64,000 bases of DNA, taken from contig JABYQN010000004.1 in NCBI GenBank assembly GCA_022606135.1, positions 1,612,001-1,676,000 of the forward strand, given 5' to 3'. Source of the DNA: Fomes fomentarius (taxonomy: Eukaryota; Basidiomycota; Agaricomycetes; Polyporales; Polyporaceae). Below the pieces are notes generated by a model that did not search any database, was not told the DNA's origin, and saw only the letters and a list, made by a program, of their open reading frames with translations. The position numbers and the translations under genes are program-made. This document shows positions 1-12,041 of this stretch, piece by piece. Each line of letters starts with the position of its first letter. Position 1 is the stretch's first letter.

Positions 1-650
1 AACGCCCTCATCTGGAGCTGAACTGGACCTATGATTTGAGATTGCAATGGGTGTGCTCAATCCCACACCTTAGAGAGAATAAGGGATACTCACTGTGGTG
101 ACATTGACCACGTCCAATCGCACGGCGGCCTTGGTAACCGTAAAGGCTGTCGAGGTGATTCCACTATGCTACCCATACGTCGTCGACATATTCTACTGGT
201 TAGATACAAAATCTATGACTATATCTACGGTGACCGGAGTCTCCACAGAGGCCGCCAGTGCCGTAGTAAGCTGACCAGGATCAAACACTTGGTCCACTCC
301 AAGGGAGAGAGAGATTTCGCGGGCCTCGGGCTAGGTGTTGCATACGTAGAACTGTTGCGCCATAGCTCTTAGTGAGTTGTATGATACCGAAGATCGGGAC
401 ATGCTGTGTGGTGCCTGGGGTGAGCTGTGTACATCTAACATAGGCACGGCGCGGGGAGAAGGCAATGGTGATGCGAGTTCTCAACTCGAGAGATTTTATT
501 GATTGCGTCACAGTTCACTGAATACCTGCTGGTGTGGTTGATATCTGGTTAGTGAAAGAGGGGGGAGATCCAAGGTACAGGGTTACTATGTACTTCACTC
601 GGAACTTGAAGCAGGCTTATCACAGCCAAAATCACATGGCATCTTGCAGC
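1..650. other. Intergenic, no gene recognised
   Basis: No reading frame here resembles a known protein, and no exon chain with plausible splice sites was found. The short open frames on both strands lack codon structure typical of the neighbouring genes. The segment may be the 3' flank of a gene outside the window. Confidence 0.4.
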
Positions 651-654
651 TACC

Positions 655-682
655 GTACCACATCTTTTAGAAGATGTGGTAC
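655..682. repeat. Perfect 12-bp-stem hairpin
   Basis: Bases 655-666 are exactly reverse-complementary to 671-682, separated by the four-base loop TTAG. The hairpin ends three bases before the left end of the transposon at 686, so it may be part of a larger element or simply a target-site feature. Confidence 0.75.
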
Positions 683-685
683 CGT

Positions 686-1060
686 ACACGGCGGGCAGAG
701 GCAAATGTAACGGCACGTAATAGGCGTGCGACATCTTTGCTCTGTCTTACTTGTCACAAAGACTGTCACAGACTTGCACGACCATGTCACAGCTTGCCTT
801 TTACCTTAAGCTTAAGGCTGTCGCGTGCATGACTCGGAACAGGCGTGTGACAGAGGTGACCTTGAAGGAACAGTCCTGTGACAGGCACGTTATAGGTGGG
901 CTGTGACTAGAATGTAACAGGACTGTGACTAAGCTGTTACAAGACTGTTACTAAACTGTTACAATGTTACTACGCTGTTACAAGGATGAACGACTTTGAA
1001 GTAAGACAAATATGTCGCACGCCTATTACGTGCCGTAACATTTGCCTCTACCCGCCGTGT
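686..1060. mobile_element. Non-autonomous inverted-repeat DNA transposon (MITE-like)
   Basis: Bases 686-734 and 1012-1060 are inverted copies of about 49 bp with roughly two mismatches; the ends read ACACGGCGGG and CCCGCCGTGT. The triplet CGT lies directly outside both ends and could be a 3-bp target duplication. The interior has no coding frame but about 14 copies of GTNAC in about 250 bp: GTCAC in the left half, GTGAC and GTTAC in the right half, so the arrays have opposite polarity. Dense subterminal repeats next to terminal inverted repeats are typical of transposase-binding regions. The superfamily cannot be assigned from this copy. Confidence 0.75.
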
Positions 1061-1307
1061 CGTCTAGGTCTGTTCAGAACCTCGGCGAATGCATGCTCCC
1101 GCCTGAGGTGTGAATGTAAGAACGGAGGCGGCGGCCTGAAACTTGATTGGGACAAAAACGTTGGCGCCGGCTTGCGAGCATGGCACGATCGTTGCATATG
1201 ATGGCGTCACGTGATGGGGGTATTGTGAATGGCCCGACTGCTGCTCAGTGCTCTTCTCCAAAAACCAAAAGCTGGCCTGACGTCCCCGCGCTCGTCACCG
1301 GCCTGCA

Positions 1308-1313
1308 TATAAA
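1308..1313 (+). promoter_or_regulatory. TATA box of the cystathionine beta-lyase gene
   Basis: TATAAA lies 53 bp upstream of the start codon at 1361, followed by a pyrimidine-rich leader. The position is usual for a basidiomycete core promoter with a short 5' UTR. Confidence 0.5.
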
Positions 1314-1360
1314 CTCGCTCGTCGCCTGTCTCGTTCCCTGCTTCTCTCTACTCGACGACC

Positions 1361-2957
1361 ATGGCGTCGACCAGCTCCCTCAAGAAGGCGCCCGCCCATG
1401 ATCTCCCCACTCCGGAACCAGACTCCCCTTCTCTGACTCGATCCAGGCAGCCCTACCGTTTCTCCACACTGTGTGCGACCGTAGACTCTCCGGATGCCGA
1501 CCACAAGGACCAGCATGGCAGCTCCAGTGTACCGATTTACCAGACCGCGACGTTCAAGGGCGTCGGAAATCACTACGATTACACCCGGAGCGGTAACCCA
1601 ACCCGATCCCACCTAGGTAAGCCATTATCCTCCGACTGAGGAAGTGCTTGGGAAACCAGTGGCGACGTACATGTTGCTATATCTTCCTAAAGCGCTGGTT
1701 GTTCGGGAGGTTCGGAAGGGAACCCCACCCTCGCCGGACGCAATCATTTTCTCCCAAATACTTGAGGTTGGGTATTCACCGAATTTTGACACTTTCTTCC
1801 AGAGCATCACATCGCAAAGATTTCCTCCGCAAGTCATGCATTCGCGGTGTCGAGCGGCATGGCCGCGCTTGACGTGATCACGCGCCTCCTGAAGCCAGGT
1901 TGCGAGGTCATCTCGGGAGATGACCTTTACGGCGGCACGAACCGTCTGCTCACCTACCTACGCGTACACATGGGTGTGACGGTACACCATGTTGATACGA
2001 CCAATGCGGACTCTGTTCTGCCCTATCTCAATCCTGGCAAGACCGCTATGGTTCTACTTGAATCTCCTACCAACCCTCTTCTCAAGATCGTGGACATCGC
2101 GCGCATCAGTGCATCAGTCAAAGAGAAATGCGAGGATGCAGTGGTCGTTGTTGACAACACTATGATGAGCCCATACCTTCAGAGACCGCTTGAACACGGC
2201 GCAGACATCGTGTACGACAGCGCGACAAAGTACCTCAGTGGACACCACGACTTGATGGCCGGTGTCATCACCTGTAACCGCGACGATCTCGCCAAGGTGC
2301 GTTACGTCTAAAGTTTGGCTGGTCTGGGTCGATTCGGAACATGCAGTTGATATATTACATAGGACATTGCATTCATCATAAACGCTGTGGGCAATGCGCT
2401 CACTCCGTTCGACTCCTTCCTCCTTCTCAGAGGAACCAAGACTTTAGCTATCCGGATGGATCGTCAGCAATCTACTGCCATGCTTGTTGCACAAATGCTT
2501 TCGAAGCTTGGCTTCATTACTCACTATCCTGGTCTGCCGAATCATCCTGGTAAGGAGATACACGACCGGATTTCAGATGGTGAGCTATCGTCATTATTTA
2601 TGTATGACATATCACTCACAACGCATCCGTTAGGCTATGGTGCCGTACTTTCCTTTGAGACAGGAGACAAGGAGCTGAGTGAGCGTATTGTCGCTGCAAC
2701 TCGCCTCTGGGGAATCAGTGTCAGCTTTGGCTGTGTGAATAGTCTCATTAGTATGCCCTGCGTGATGTCGTGAGTGTCAGAGCTTCGCTCATCTGGAAGA
2801 CATCCTGATGAACAATTGACAGGCACGCTTCCATTGACCCCGCTACTCGCGCAGCTCGCGGTCTTCCCGAAGATTTGATTCGGTTGTGTGTGGGTATTGA
2901 AGACCCGCAGATCTGCTGGATGATCTCCGTCATGCCCTGATTGAAGCGGGTGCAATC
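1361..2957 (+). CDS. STR3: Cystathionine beta-lyase (first half of an apparent fusion)
   Basis: This is a PLP-dependent trans-sulfuration enzyme that cleaves cystathionine to homocysteine, pyruvate and ammonia. Exons: 1361-1616, 1803-2296, 2363-2579, 2634-2769 and the start of 2823-3128. Visible family motifs are YQTATFKG and YTRSGNPTRSHLE near the N-terminus, SSGMAALD, SGDDLYGGT, the PLP-lysine segment SATKYLSGHHD, and the C-terminal FGCVNSLISMP. The frame breaks between VGIED (to about 2903) and DLLDDL (from 2910): one base is missing near 2904-2910, and as read the frame stops at 2938-2940. In the restored frame the enzyme ends around LIEAGAI (2957) and the frame runs on into mevalonate kinase with no stop and no ATG. 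The fold and reaction are secure; the exact family member (beta- versus gamma-lyase) is inferred. Confidence 0.85.
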
Positions 2958-4635
2958 ACATTCGCTGCCAACAACTATATCAGGATCCCTAACCCTATCA
3001 GCCGTGCTGTGGAAAAGCTTGCGCTTGGTGAGGCACGTACCGCACGCCCCCAACAAAATCGCGAGTGGTTCGTCAGCGCTCCCGGCAAAGTCATCTTGTT
3101 CGGTGAACACGCCGTCGTACATGGGGCGGTGAGTTCTCTCTCTCGTTTGAATGGAGCATGACCGTGAACTGAACTATCCTGCAGACCGCTGTTGCAGCCT
3201 CCGTGGATTTGCGCTGCTATGGGCTCTCGTCGCCGCGTTACGACAACAGGATTTCGGTGCACTTCGCAGATATTTCCAACTACCAACAGGAATGGGATAT
3301 TGACGAGCTCCCTTGGGATGCTGTAGTTCCGGTACCCAGGGGCCAAGACCACCCTGACGCACTCGACCAGCGGGTCGTAGATGCTATCAAGGCGAGGGCT
3401 CTTCCTCCCGAACCTGACATGACTCCCAAGGCACATGCTGCTGCGATCGCATTCCTCTATCTGTACATGATGACCTCCAGCGGCGATAGGCCAAGCTTCC
3501 ACTTCACTTGTCGTTCCACTCTCCCTATCGGGGCTGGGCTTGGCTCATCTGCTTCGTTCTCGGTCTGCATCGCGACTGCCCTCCTCATCCTCCACGGCCG
3601 TATCGAACTACCGTCCGTTCCCCCGCCGTCACGCGAGCCGACGGACAACGACCCCGGTCATATCCACGTCTCGCATGGCGGTCGCCGTGCCATCCCGCCC
3701 GACATCGCGGAGGAGACAAATCGCTGGGCGTTCATCGCCGAGAAGGTGCTCCACGGGAATCCGTCTGGCGTGGACAACTCAGTCGCCGTCTTCGGTGGCG
3801 CCCTCGCGTATGTTCGTCCTGGGTTCGGAAAGCGGAGCGGCATGGACCAGATCCAGGGTTTCAAGTCTCTGCGCTTCCTGCTCATCGACTCGAAAGTCCC
3901 GCGAGACACCAAGGCTCTCGTCGCCGGAGTGGCGAGGAAGAACGCACTGGAGCCTGAGGTGGTTGGGAAGTTGCTCAATTCTATCCAAGTGATCAGCGAC
4001 GAGGCGCGGCGTGCGCTCGCGGATCCTGAGGTCCCGCGCAATACGCTTCTTCGCGGTCTCTCGGTACGTTCATGCTATTCGTGCCTAGGCCGAATGTATC
4101 GCTCAACGACAGTCTTTTGCAGGCTCTCATTGACGAGAACCACGTGCATCTTGCTGCTCTTGGAGTGTCTCACCCCTCGTTGGAGGTCATTCGTGCCAAG
4201 ACGGCTGGTGCGCCTTACCGCCTGAGTACCAAGCTCACCGGTGCAGGCGGTGGTGGATGTGCTGTCACCCTCATTCCCGATGGTAGGTCGACCCCTCAAA
4301 CTGCATTGACGTTTATGATGCTCACCCGACGTGTAGACTTCCCCGATGATAAGCTACGGTCCCTCATTGCCTCGCTCGAGACGGCTGACTTCCAGCCGTA
4401 CGTGACCGCGGTGGGCGGTTCTGGTCTTGGTATCCTTTCGCCTTACGACGAAATTGCAGTCGAGGAGGGCGAGGACTCTCCGCCGCTCTCTCCTCCTGCG
4501 ACCCCTGATCCCACCAGGGAGAACAGCCACCAGGGTTTGGTTCTTCAGCCTTCCATTCGCAGGCGCTTCGAGACCACCAACATTGCGGAGTTGTCGAAGT
4601 GGGCGTCCGCACGCGGCAAGTGGTTGTATGTGTAA
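2958..4635 (+). CDS. ERG12: Mevalonate kinase (second half of an apparent fusion)
   Basis: This is a GHMP-family kinase that phosphorylates mevalonate in the isoprenoid pathway. Exons: the end of 2823-3128, then 3185-4063, 4123-4282 and 4337-4635. Motifs in order are SAPGKVILFGEHAVVHG (about 3063), the glycine-rich LPIGAGLGSSASFSV (3525-3570), GNPSGVDNSVAVFGG (3760-3800) and LTGAGGGGCAVTLIP (4230-4280). The final exon carries a Ser/Pro/Glu-rich insert after GILSPYD. No ATG exists between the lyase domain and SAPGK in this frame; the linker of about 35 residues is continuous with the lyase C-terminus. All exon junctions keep phase; the whole chain is 2747 nt, one base short of 916 codons, matching the single deletion described for the lyase half. 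Mevalonate kinase is normally a separate and essential protein. Confidence 0.88.
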
Positions 4636-4788
4636 GTACGTGCATGTCTGCCTTGTGCATTTAGAGCGAGACAGGAAGTATGTTGTACATTTTATCAATC
4701 GTGCGATGCTGTTATACACGCTTCAACGCGTGAGTCTATGGTACAAACCGTATCTTAAGACCCTATCCACAAGTCCACGTGCTACAAA

Positions 4789-6311
4789 TCATGCGCCGAA
4801 CAGAGACCACCATACTTCGCCAGCCTCATCGGAACCGCGTCCTTCAAGTATCTCCACCTGGATCTCGTTCCCTGGAGGAACAAACACGACACCCCCTTCG
4901 TCAATCTCTAGCTCCTCCGTCAAGTTGCCATTCTTCGTGCTAAATTTGACGCGCCCTCTGGTCACGATACCAATCGTGGGGCCGTCCACGGCTCCCAGCC
5001 GTTCGTCCTTCGCCTTCTTCGCGCTGAGAAACGTGCCGACGACGACGACTTCTTGTATCGGAGGGTTGTACTGAACGGAGCGGCCGAGTTGGCTATTGCC
5101 GTACTTTTGCGCGGGCAGCGTCCAGTGCGAGACAGGACGAGCTGTGTAGGTGAGCATGTTGACGAAAGTTTCGACCTGCGGAGCTAACGAGGAAGGCGAG
5201 TCGAACGCTGCGTTGACGACGTTGTCCGAGACCGCCATGCACTCTATGATGTCTGAAGACGAGGTCAAAGACAGCACATGGCTTGGTGAATAGGTACTAC
5301 TAGAGCAAAACTTACCACCCTCGAGATAGGCATGAATCTCATCGGCCCCGATGTAGAGGCCCTCGCCCTTTCTTAGCTTGGCGAAATTCATGAAGAACGT
5401 TGTCGCCAGCACACCGGCATCTCCGGGGTACTGAGCATTCACTTTGAGCACGAGACCCGCGAGCTCTTCGCAGTGATGGAAGCCAAGGCTGCCCCCACTC
5501 TGTTTGATGCGATCCTGCAGCTGGTTAATGGCCTTCGCAACGTCCTCCCGCGCCTCGATGCCGCGTTTAAGCAGTCTACCATAGACTTGACGAAGCAGAT
5601 CTTTGGATGGACGCGACGTGAAGGAGGATACGAGCTGCTTGTCCCCGATTGCGTCTGCGAGTTCAGGGACAGAATCGAGGAAGGTCTTGATCTCCTCGAA
5701 AGGGCGGAAGCCGACGAAGCCCGTGAACGCGGTGTCTGCGTCGCCGACCTCTGGCTCCTCATTCTTCCCTCTGCCAGTTGCGGCTGCCTGTGCACGAGTC
5801 GTGGAGAGTGGTTCTCCGATGGCAACTGCAATCTCCGGCTTGTGGTTTGAGTCCACGAAGTTGGAGGGATCCTTCCGCTGGAGCTGCTCTGCGAGCCCTT
5901 TGTCGGGGTGGGCTTGCAGAGGAAGCGCTTTCTCGATAGAGAGCACTTTGAAGAGGTAGGGGATCTGTGTGGTCGAGGGCCATTTGCGGAGAAAAGTCTC
6001 TCCGAGGTAGAACTTCGGGTTAGCGTCGATTAGTGAGAGGAGAGATGTGGATGGGGAGTCGTATAGATGCGCGGGGCCGTTTTTATGGGTTCCCATCCAT
6101 ATCTACAGTTGTGAATGTCAAGCTTCCATGGGATCTATCTCTTCGCTGCGGAAGCACGCACCTCCGCGTAAGATTTGCTTTCGTCGATCTTAAAGCCATG
6201 CCCGATGGCGTTGGGCGCAAGACGCGCCGCGAGAGAAGACGACCCTCTTCTACCCCAGTCATATTCCTGCTTCGCTGCTTGGATGCGGATGAGGCTTCTG
6301 TGAGAGGACAT
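4789..6311 (-). CDS. PMI40: Mannose-6-phosphate isomerase
   Basis: Interconverts fructose-6-phosphate and mannose-6-phosphate, feeding GDP-mannose for glycosylation and wall synthesis; zinc-dependent, type I (cupin) family, cytosolic. Exons on the minus strand: 6311-6162, 6102-5316 and 5252-4789, giving 466 residues. Visible segments are QEYDWGRRG near the start, SYAEIWMGTHKNGPA across intron 1, LPLQAHPDKGLAEQL and NHKPEIAVAI with metal-site residues, YIGADEIHAYLEG, then DIIECMAVSDNVVNAAF. The second intron (63 nt) has no stop and a length divisible by three, so an unspliced reading frame stays open; splicing restores HAYLEGDIIECMA. The gene converges on the mevalonate kinase end with only about 150 bp between stops. 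Confidence 0.93.
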
Positions 6312-6943
6312 AGTGTGGAAAGTGTAGACGAATTTACGAGCATGCTTGTCCTCTATATACTGTTGGACTGCACTCTCCAACGGGAGTCATGACGTCATCC
6401 TTCACACACCGAAAAGGAGATATATGTGCCTTGTATGGTAGACGGGGCCGGATACAATCAACGAACACGTTCTGCGTACTCCTCGGAAGCGGAAGTAGGT
6501 TGACATCAAGGATAGAGACTACTTGAAGAAGGTACCTCCACTATACCGTCTTCCCAGATCATTGATCAAGTTCTGAGTCCTCGACAATATTGTTTACCAG
6601 TGTTTCTGGTATGTGTACCAGAGTCTGGAGCCCTTGGAACAAGCAGTGGTTCCAGGCGTGACATCGGGACATTTGCATTGGGTGAGTGGGGCCAATGAAT
6701 GCGACTCAATGGAAGTCTGTTCTTAGCAGACATCGCCCTGCATGGAAAGTAGGTAAGGAGTGCCAACGTGCATGTGAGCGTTTCTTGGATTTGACAGATG
6801 TATTCCACTTGTAATGGAATTAGTAGGCTCAGTAATAGGTGGATGAATCAAAAGTTGGCTTCTTGCACGTGTGGGCTCAAATCCCACTCTCATCATTATT
6901 TTGCTCCTCACAGATAGGAGGAGGAGGGAGGAGGAAGGTCTAA
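6312..6943. other. Intergenic with a tRNA-like segment
   Basis: No protein gene was recognised. On the plus strand around 6818-6890 there is an A-box-like GGCTCAGTAATAGG followed about 45 bp later by a B-box/T-arm GTGGGCTCAAATCCCAC. No matching acceptor stem can be folded, so this looks like a tRNA pseudogene or the head of a SINE rather than a working tRNA gene. Confidence 0.3.
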
Positions 6944-7591
6944 GGATGAATTCCAGCACACCTCAGTAAGAGTCAGGCATTCAACTCCCGCAGTGTCACT
7001 TTTCCCCCTGTCTAGAGTGCAATATATGTGTGAAAACGAGTACATAGACTCTGTTGTGGCGTAGTATATATATGGCTCTATGACTGTCCACAGAGCCTTT
7101 ATTTTCCGGGAAACACGTCTGGAGGTATTATTTGATCAAGAGAAGACCCGAGATTAGATAATGACTTCATGATCCAAGAAGATAAGATCTCCCTGCGATC
7201 ACAAATCGAGATCGTCTGTTCCTGAGACTTGTTGATCGTGCTGAAGTCCCTTCAGACATAGTAACTTCCAAGAGACCGATCTCTCAGAACTTGTATTAGA
7301 ATCCGGCATCATGGAGATAGATGGACTTTAGCTATCTTTTCAATCAATCTCCAACTTATTTTGTCAGATCATGAAGTACTCGTTATCTAATCTCGGGTCT
7401 TCTCTTGATCAAATAATACCTCCAGACGTGTTTCCCAGAAAATAAAGGCTCTGTGGACAGTCATAGAGCCATATATATACTACGCCACAACAGAGTCTAT
7501 GTACTCGTTTTCACACATATATTGCACTCTAGACAGGGGGAAAAGTGACACTGCCTGACTGACCCTTACCGAGGCGCGCTGGAATTCATCC
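6944..7591. repeat. Large inverted repeat with 171-bp arms (LTR-like)
   Basis: Bases 6991-7161 and 7383-7553 are inverted copies of identical length with only one mismatch seen, separated by a 221 bp unique spacer. Weaker inverted similarity continues outward to about 6944 and 7591, interrupted by a 13 bp insertion on the left. Each arm holds a TATA-like run (AGTATATATATGGC) followed by a GC hairpin (GGCTCTATGACTGTCCACAGAGCC), as in an LTR promoter. Two inverted solo LTRs or a foldback element fit; no coding sequence remains. Confidence 0.75.
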
Positions 7592-8006
7592 TTGTACTCT
7601 AAGGGGTCGCTGAAGCGCCCATGCTTCTGACATACTTACCATTTAGTATCCAATTCGCTACCACTGGACTATCTCCAACTTTTCCAGTTCATTTGGCAGA
7701 CTGACACCACGAGTTAGTGGATCTGCCGTGCCAAGTTTTGCCTTGCCTTGTAATCTTAGGTACTGGGCTACGGGTGACAATGAGTTCTGCCGGCACGGAG
7801 ACCGGAGGCCTCCTGATCAGATGTGTACGCCTTTAGGTGTCTTACCCCGCACGGTGTCTCTTGTGGCACGGCTATCGACCATTTCGCGTACCCTGCATTC
7901 CGTCTCATTCTCCAGTCGGCGCGCACACTATCGCAGTGGTCTCTACAACGTCAAGTGCGCATCTCTGAGCTATAGTACTTCGTCTCCGTCTAGACCAATC
8001 TCTCAC
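7592..8006. other. Upstream region of the iminopeptidase gene
   Basis: There is no separate gene. An open frame from an ATG at 7728 continues in frame into the iminopeptidase start at 8007 and would add 93 Ser/Arg-rich residues; see the gene entry. Confidence 0.4.
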
Positions 8007-9715
<1,709 letters not shown>

Positions 9716-10734
9716 ATACGTCAGATCAATATCTCGGCGACGGGAAATGCGATACCCCAAGGCATACAATGGGGTGCAGAGAACCAATAACTGCGGATGT
9801 GTGGCGGAAGTTATTGTGTGAGAATAGGAATTGATTATGGACTGAACATGACGCTAGCGTTTGGACAGTTGTACCATTGTACCCTCAGGTATATATGTAC
9901 TATTGAACCTCCGACGTTTCCACTCACTGGGCGGTAGGAGCTGCGACTAGTGGGCATATATATAAGTACGCGTTGCAAGAGATATGATACCACCTTTTGC
10001 TCGGCCAAAACACTGGGAGCCGTACGGACGTTGGTAGAGTTTGCCAGGGCGCATAAGAATATATATGCCTCGAGGACAGGTGAGTACGGATATGGGAGAT
10101 CGATACCGATTAGGCCTCGACTCGGAGGCTTGCAGTCCGCTCGACGTGCGCTCGCTTGCACCTCTCTTCCTCCCACTTCCGGGCTTTCCTGCGGTCTTCC
10201 ATACCCCAGAGCAACCCAGAGACGACGGCCAATGCTCCGACTGGCATTCGAGGCCCCAGAATAGGATCATAACGGTGCAGGCAGCGCCGTAAGAAGCGGC
10301 CGCGCAATGTGGGGCTGTCATAGAAAATGGCTATCCATACATCGGCTGGCGGTATGTGGTACGATGCGCTTGTCCGTGCTGCTATTGATTGGTGTCAAGG
10401 CGGATGAGACGATGGTTACCTTGGACGTTGAGCGGGTCGGCTCGCCGGGGCGCCACTATGGCTGCGAAGAGCACGAGATAGGAGTGTCCGATGGGCGGTC
10501 TCGCCCGCCCACACGGAGCAGGGCAGATGCCAGGATGTGAGTCGTGCCGAGGATGTGATTTGGCTAGGACTGGCGACGGCGGGCAAGAGCACTCGGAGGG
10601 AGGGCCAGGCACGCCGAGGGGCCCCAAGGCGCTGGCGGCTAGATCAGATGTGTCTGTGATCTTATCTGATCACGCGGGAGTGGATGTGTCAAAATTCACG
10701 GTGAGTGGAACGACTTTGAGCTGCGCGCTTGGAA
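9716..10734. other. Intergenic, no supported gene
   Basis: Only short unconnected open frames are present. A minus-strand frame at 10307-10110 reads RYDPILGPRMPVGALAVV with a hydrophobic stretch and a basic tail, which looks protein-like, but it begins at TTG, has no upstream exon that splices cleanly and has no family match I can name. Confidence 0.35.
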
Positions 10735-10740
10735 TATAAG
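10735..10740 (+). promoter_or_regulatory. TATA-like element of ERG3
   Basis: TATAAG is 106 bp upstream of the ERG3 start codon, followed by a CT-rich leader. Confidence 0.4.
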
Positions 10741-10840
10741 CAGCTCGAGTCGCTCGGTAGCTTGCTCGTCCTCGCCTCCGACGCCCCCTGGCTTGGTACT
10801 CCTCGACTCTACCAGCACCCGCGCCCAGCTCCCCTCCACC

Positions 10841-12041
10841 ATGGATATCGTACTCCGTATCGCGGACGAGTACGTGCTCGATAAGGCGTGGGCTGCGCTT
10901 CTTCCCGTGTCTGCATTCACAACTGTCTCTTCGAATGCGGCCGGCCTATTTAATGCCTCTTCCCACGTCTCAGCCCCGTCCTCCCAGCCCTCAGCCTGGT
11001 CTCAGCTCATCTCCTATATCCCCACCCGCCCTTTCCCGACGAGCTCCTCACTGCCCCTATAATCGACGCTGGCAAGGTCGCCTCAGCATGGCCGCGCGAC
11101 TACCTGCCACGGCAATTTGTCTCTCTCACCGTCATGACTCTCGTCGGCATTCACCTCCTCTACTTCATCTGTGCCGGCCTATCCTACCGGTTTATTTTCA
11201 ACCATGAGATGATGAAGCATCCTCGCTTCCTCAAAAACCAGGTTAAGCTCGAGATCCAGTCGAGTTTGAGGGCCTTCCCAGGAATGACCGCCCTGACGGT
11301 TCCGTGGTTCTTGGCCGAGGTCCGGGGACACAGCCTGCTGTATGATAACGTCGCCGACCATGGCTGGGGTTATATGTTGTTCTCCGTAGCTTGGTGAGTG
11401 CTAGCCGTACCTACTGACTATCCCATGAGCTAACATGTCACCCTTAGGTTCCTGCTCTTTACCGACTATCTGATCTACTGGATTCACCGCTGGGAACACC
11501 ACCCTATTTGCTACAAATGGTTGCACAAGCCGCACCACAAGTGGCTCAGTGAGTACTTGCCTCTAGAATCCATCCCTGCACCTGCTGACACCGAGCGCCA
11601 TGTAGTCCCCACGCCGTTCGCGTCCCATGCATTCCACCCTCTCGACGGTTATCTCCAGTCCGTACCATACCACCTTTTCATCCACTTGTTCCCCCTCCAG
11701 CGCCAGCTCTACCTCGCTCTGTTCGTTTGCGTGAACATCTGGTCTATCCTCATTCATGACTCGGATATGATCACCGGTCACGCACTTGAGAAGATCATCA
11801 ACGGTCCCGCACACCACACGCTGCATCATCTCTACTTCACCGTGAACTACGGCCAGGTAAGCCCGCATGGTTCGTAGCATATGACTTGATGCTGATGTTT
11901 GAATTCATTCGACAGTACTTCACGTGGGCAGACCGTATGGGCAACTCGTACCGGCAGCCGCTCTCTGAGCTTGACCCTTTGCTCGAGGTCAAGGCCGCAG
12001 AGGCGAAGAAGCAAAAGGAGGCGCTTGGAAAGGAGCAGTAG
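10841..12041 (+). CDS. ERG3: Sterol C-5 desaturase (one-base frameshift)
   Basis: Introduces the C5-C6 double bond in ergosterol synthesis; a di-iron ER membrane enzyme. Exons: 10841-11393, 11448-11548, 11606-11856 and 11916-12041. Histidine clusters are visible as YWIHRWEHHP (HxxxH), LHKPHHKWLI and PAHHTLHHLYFTVNYGQYF; membrane segments include VSLTVMTLVGIHLLYFI and LYLALFVCVNIWSILI; the tail is Lys/Glu-rich. The frame changes between residues TRPFP and DELLTAPIIDAG: one base is missing in CGCCCTTTCCCGACGAG at about 11027-11043. The exons total 1031 nt, one short of 344 codons, so a single deletion explains it. The short C and T runs there make a sequencing error plausible; otherwise the gene is broken. 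Confidence 0.92.

Noticed and set aside
2958..3128. Separate mevalonate kinase gene with its own start
   Set aside because: No ATG in the kinase frame upstream of SAPGK and no stop or gap after the lyase C-terminus; the fusion with one missing base explains the sequence better.
10110..10307. Minus-strand frame resembling a small membrane protein
   Set aside because: Begins at TTG, no ATG or clean upstream exon; the hydrophobic stretch alone is insufficient.
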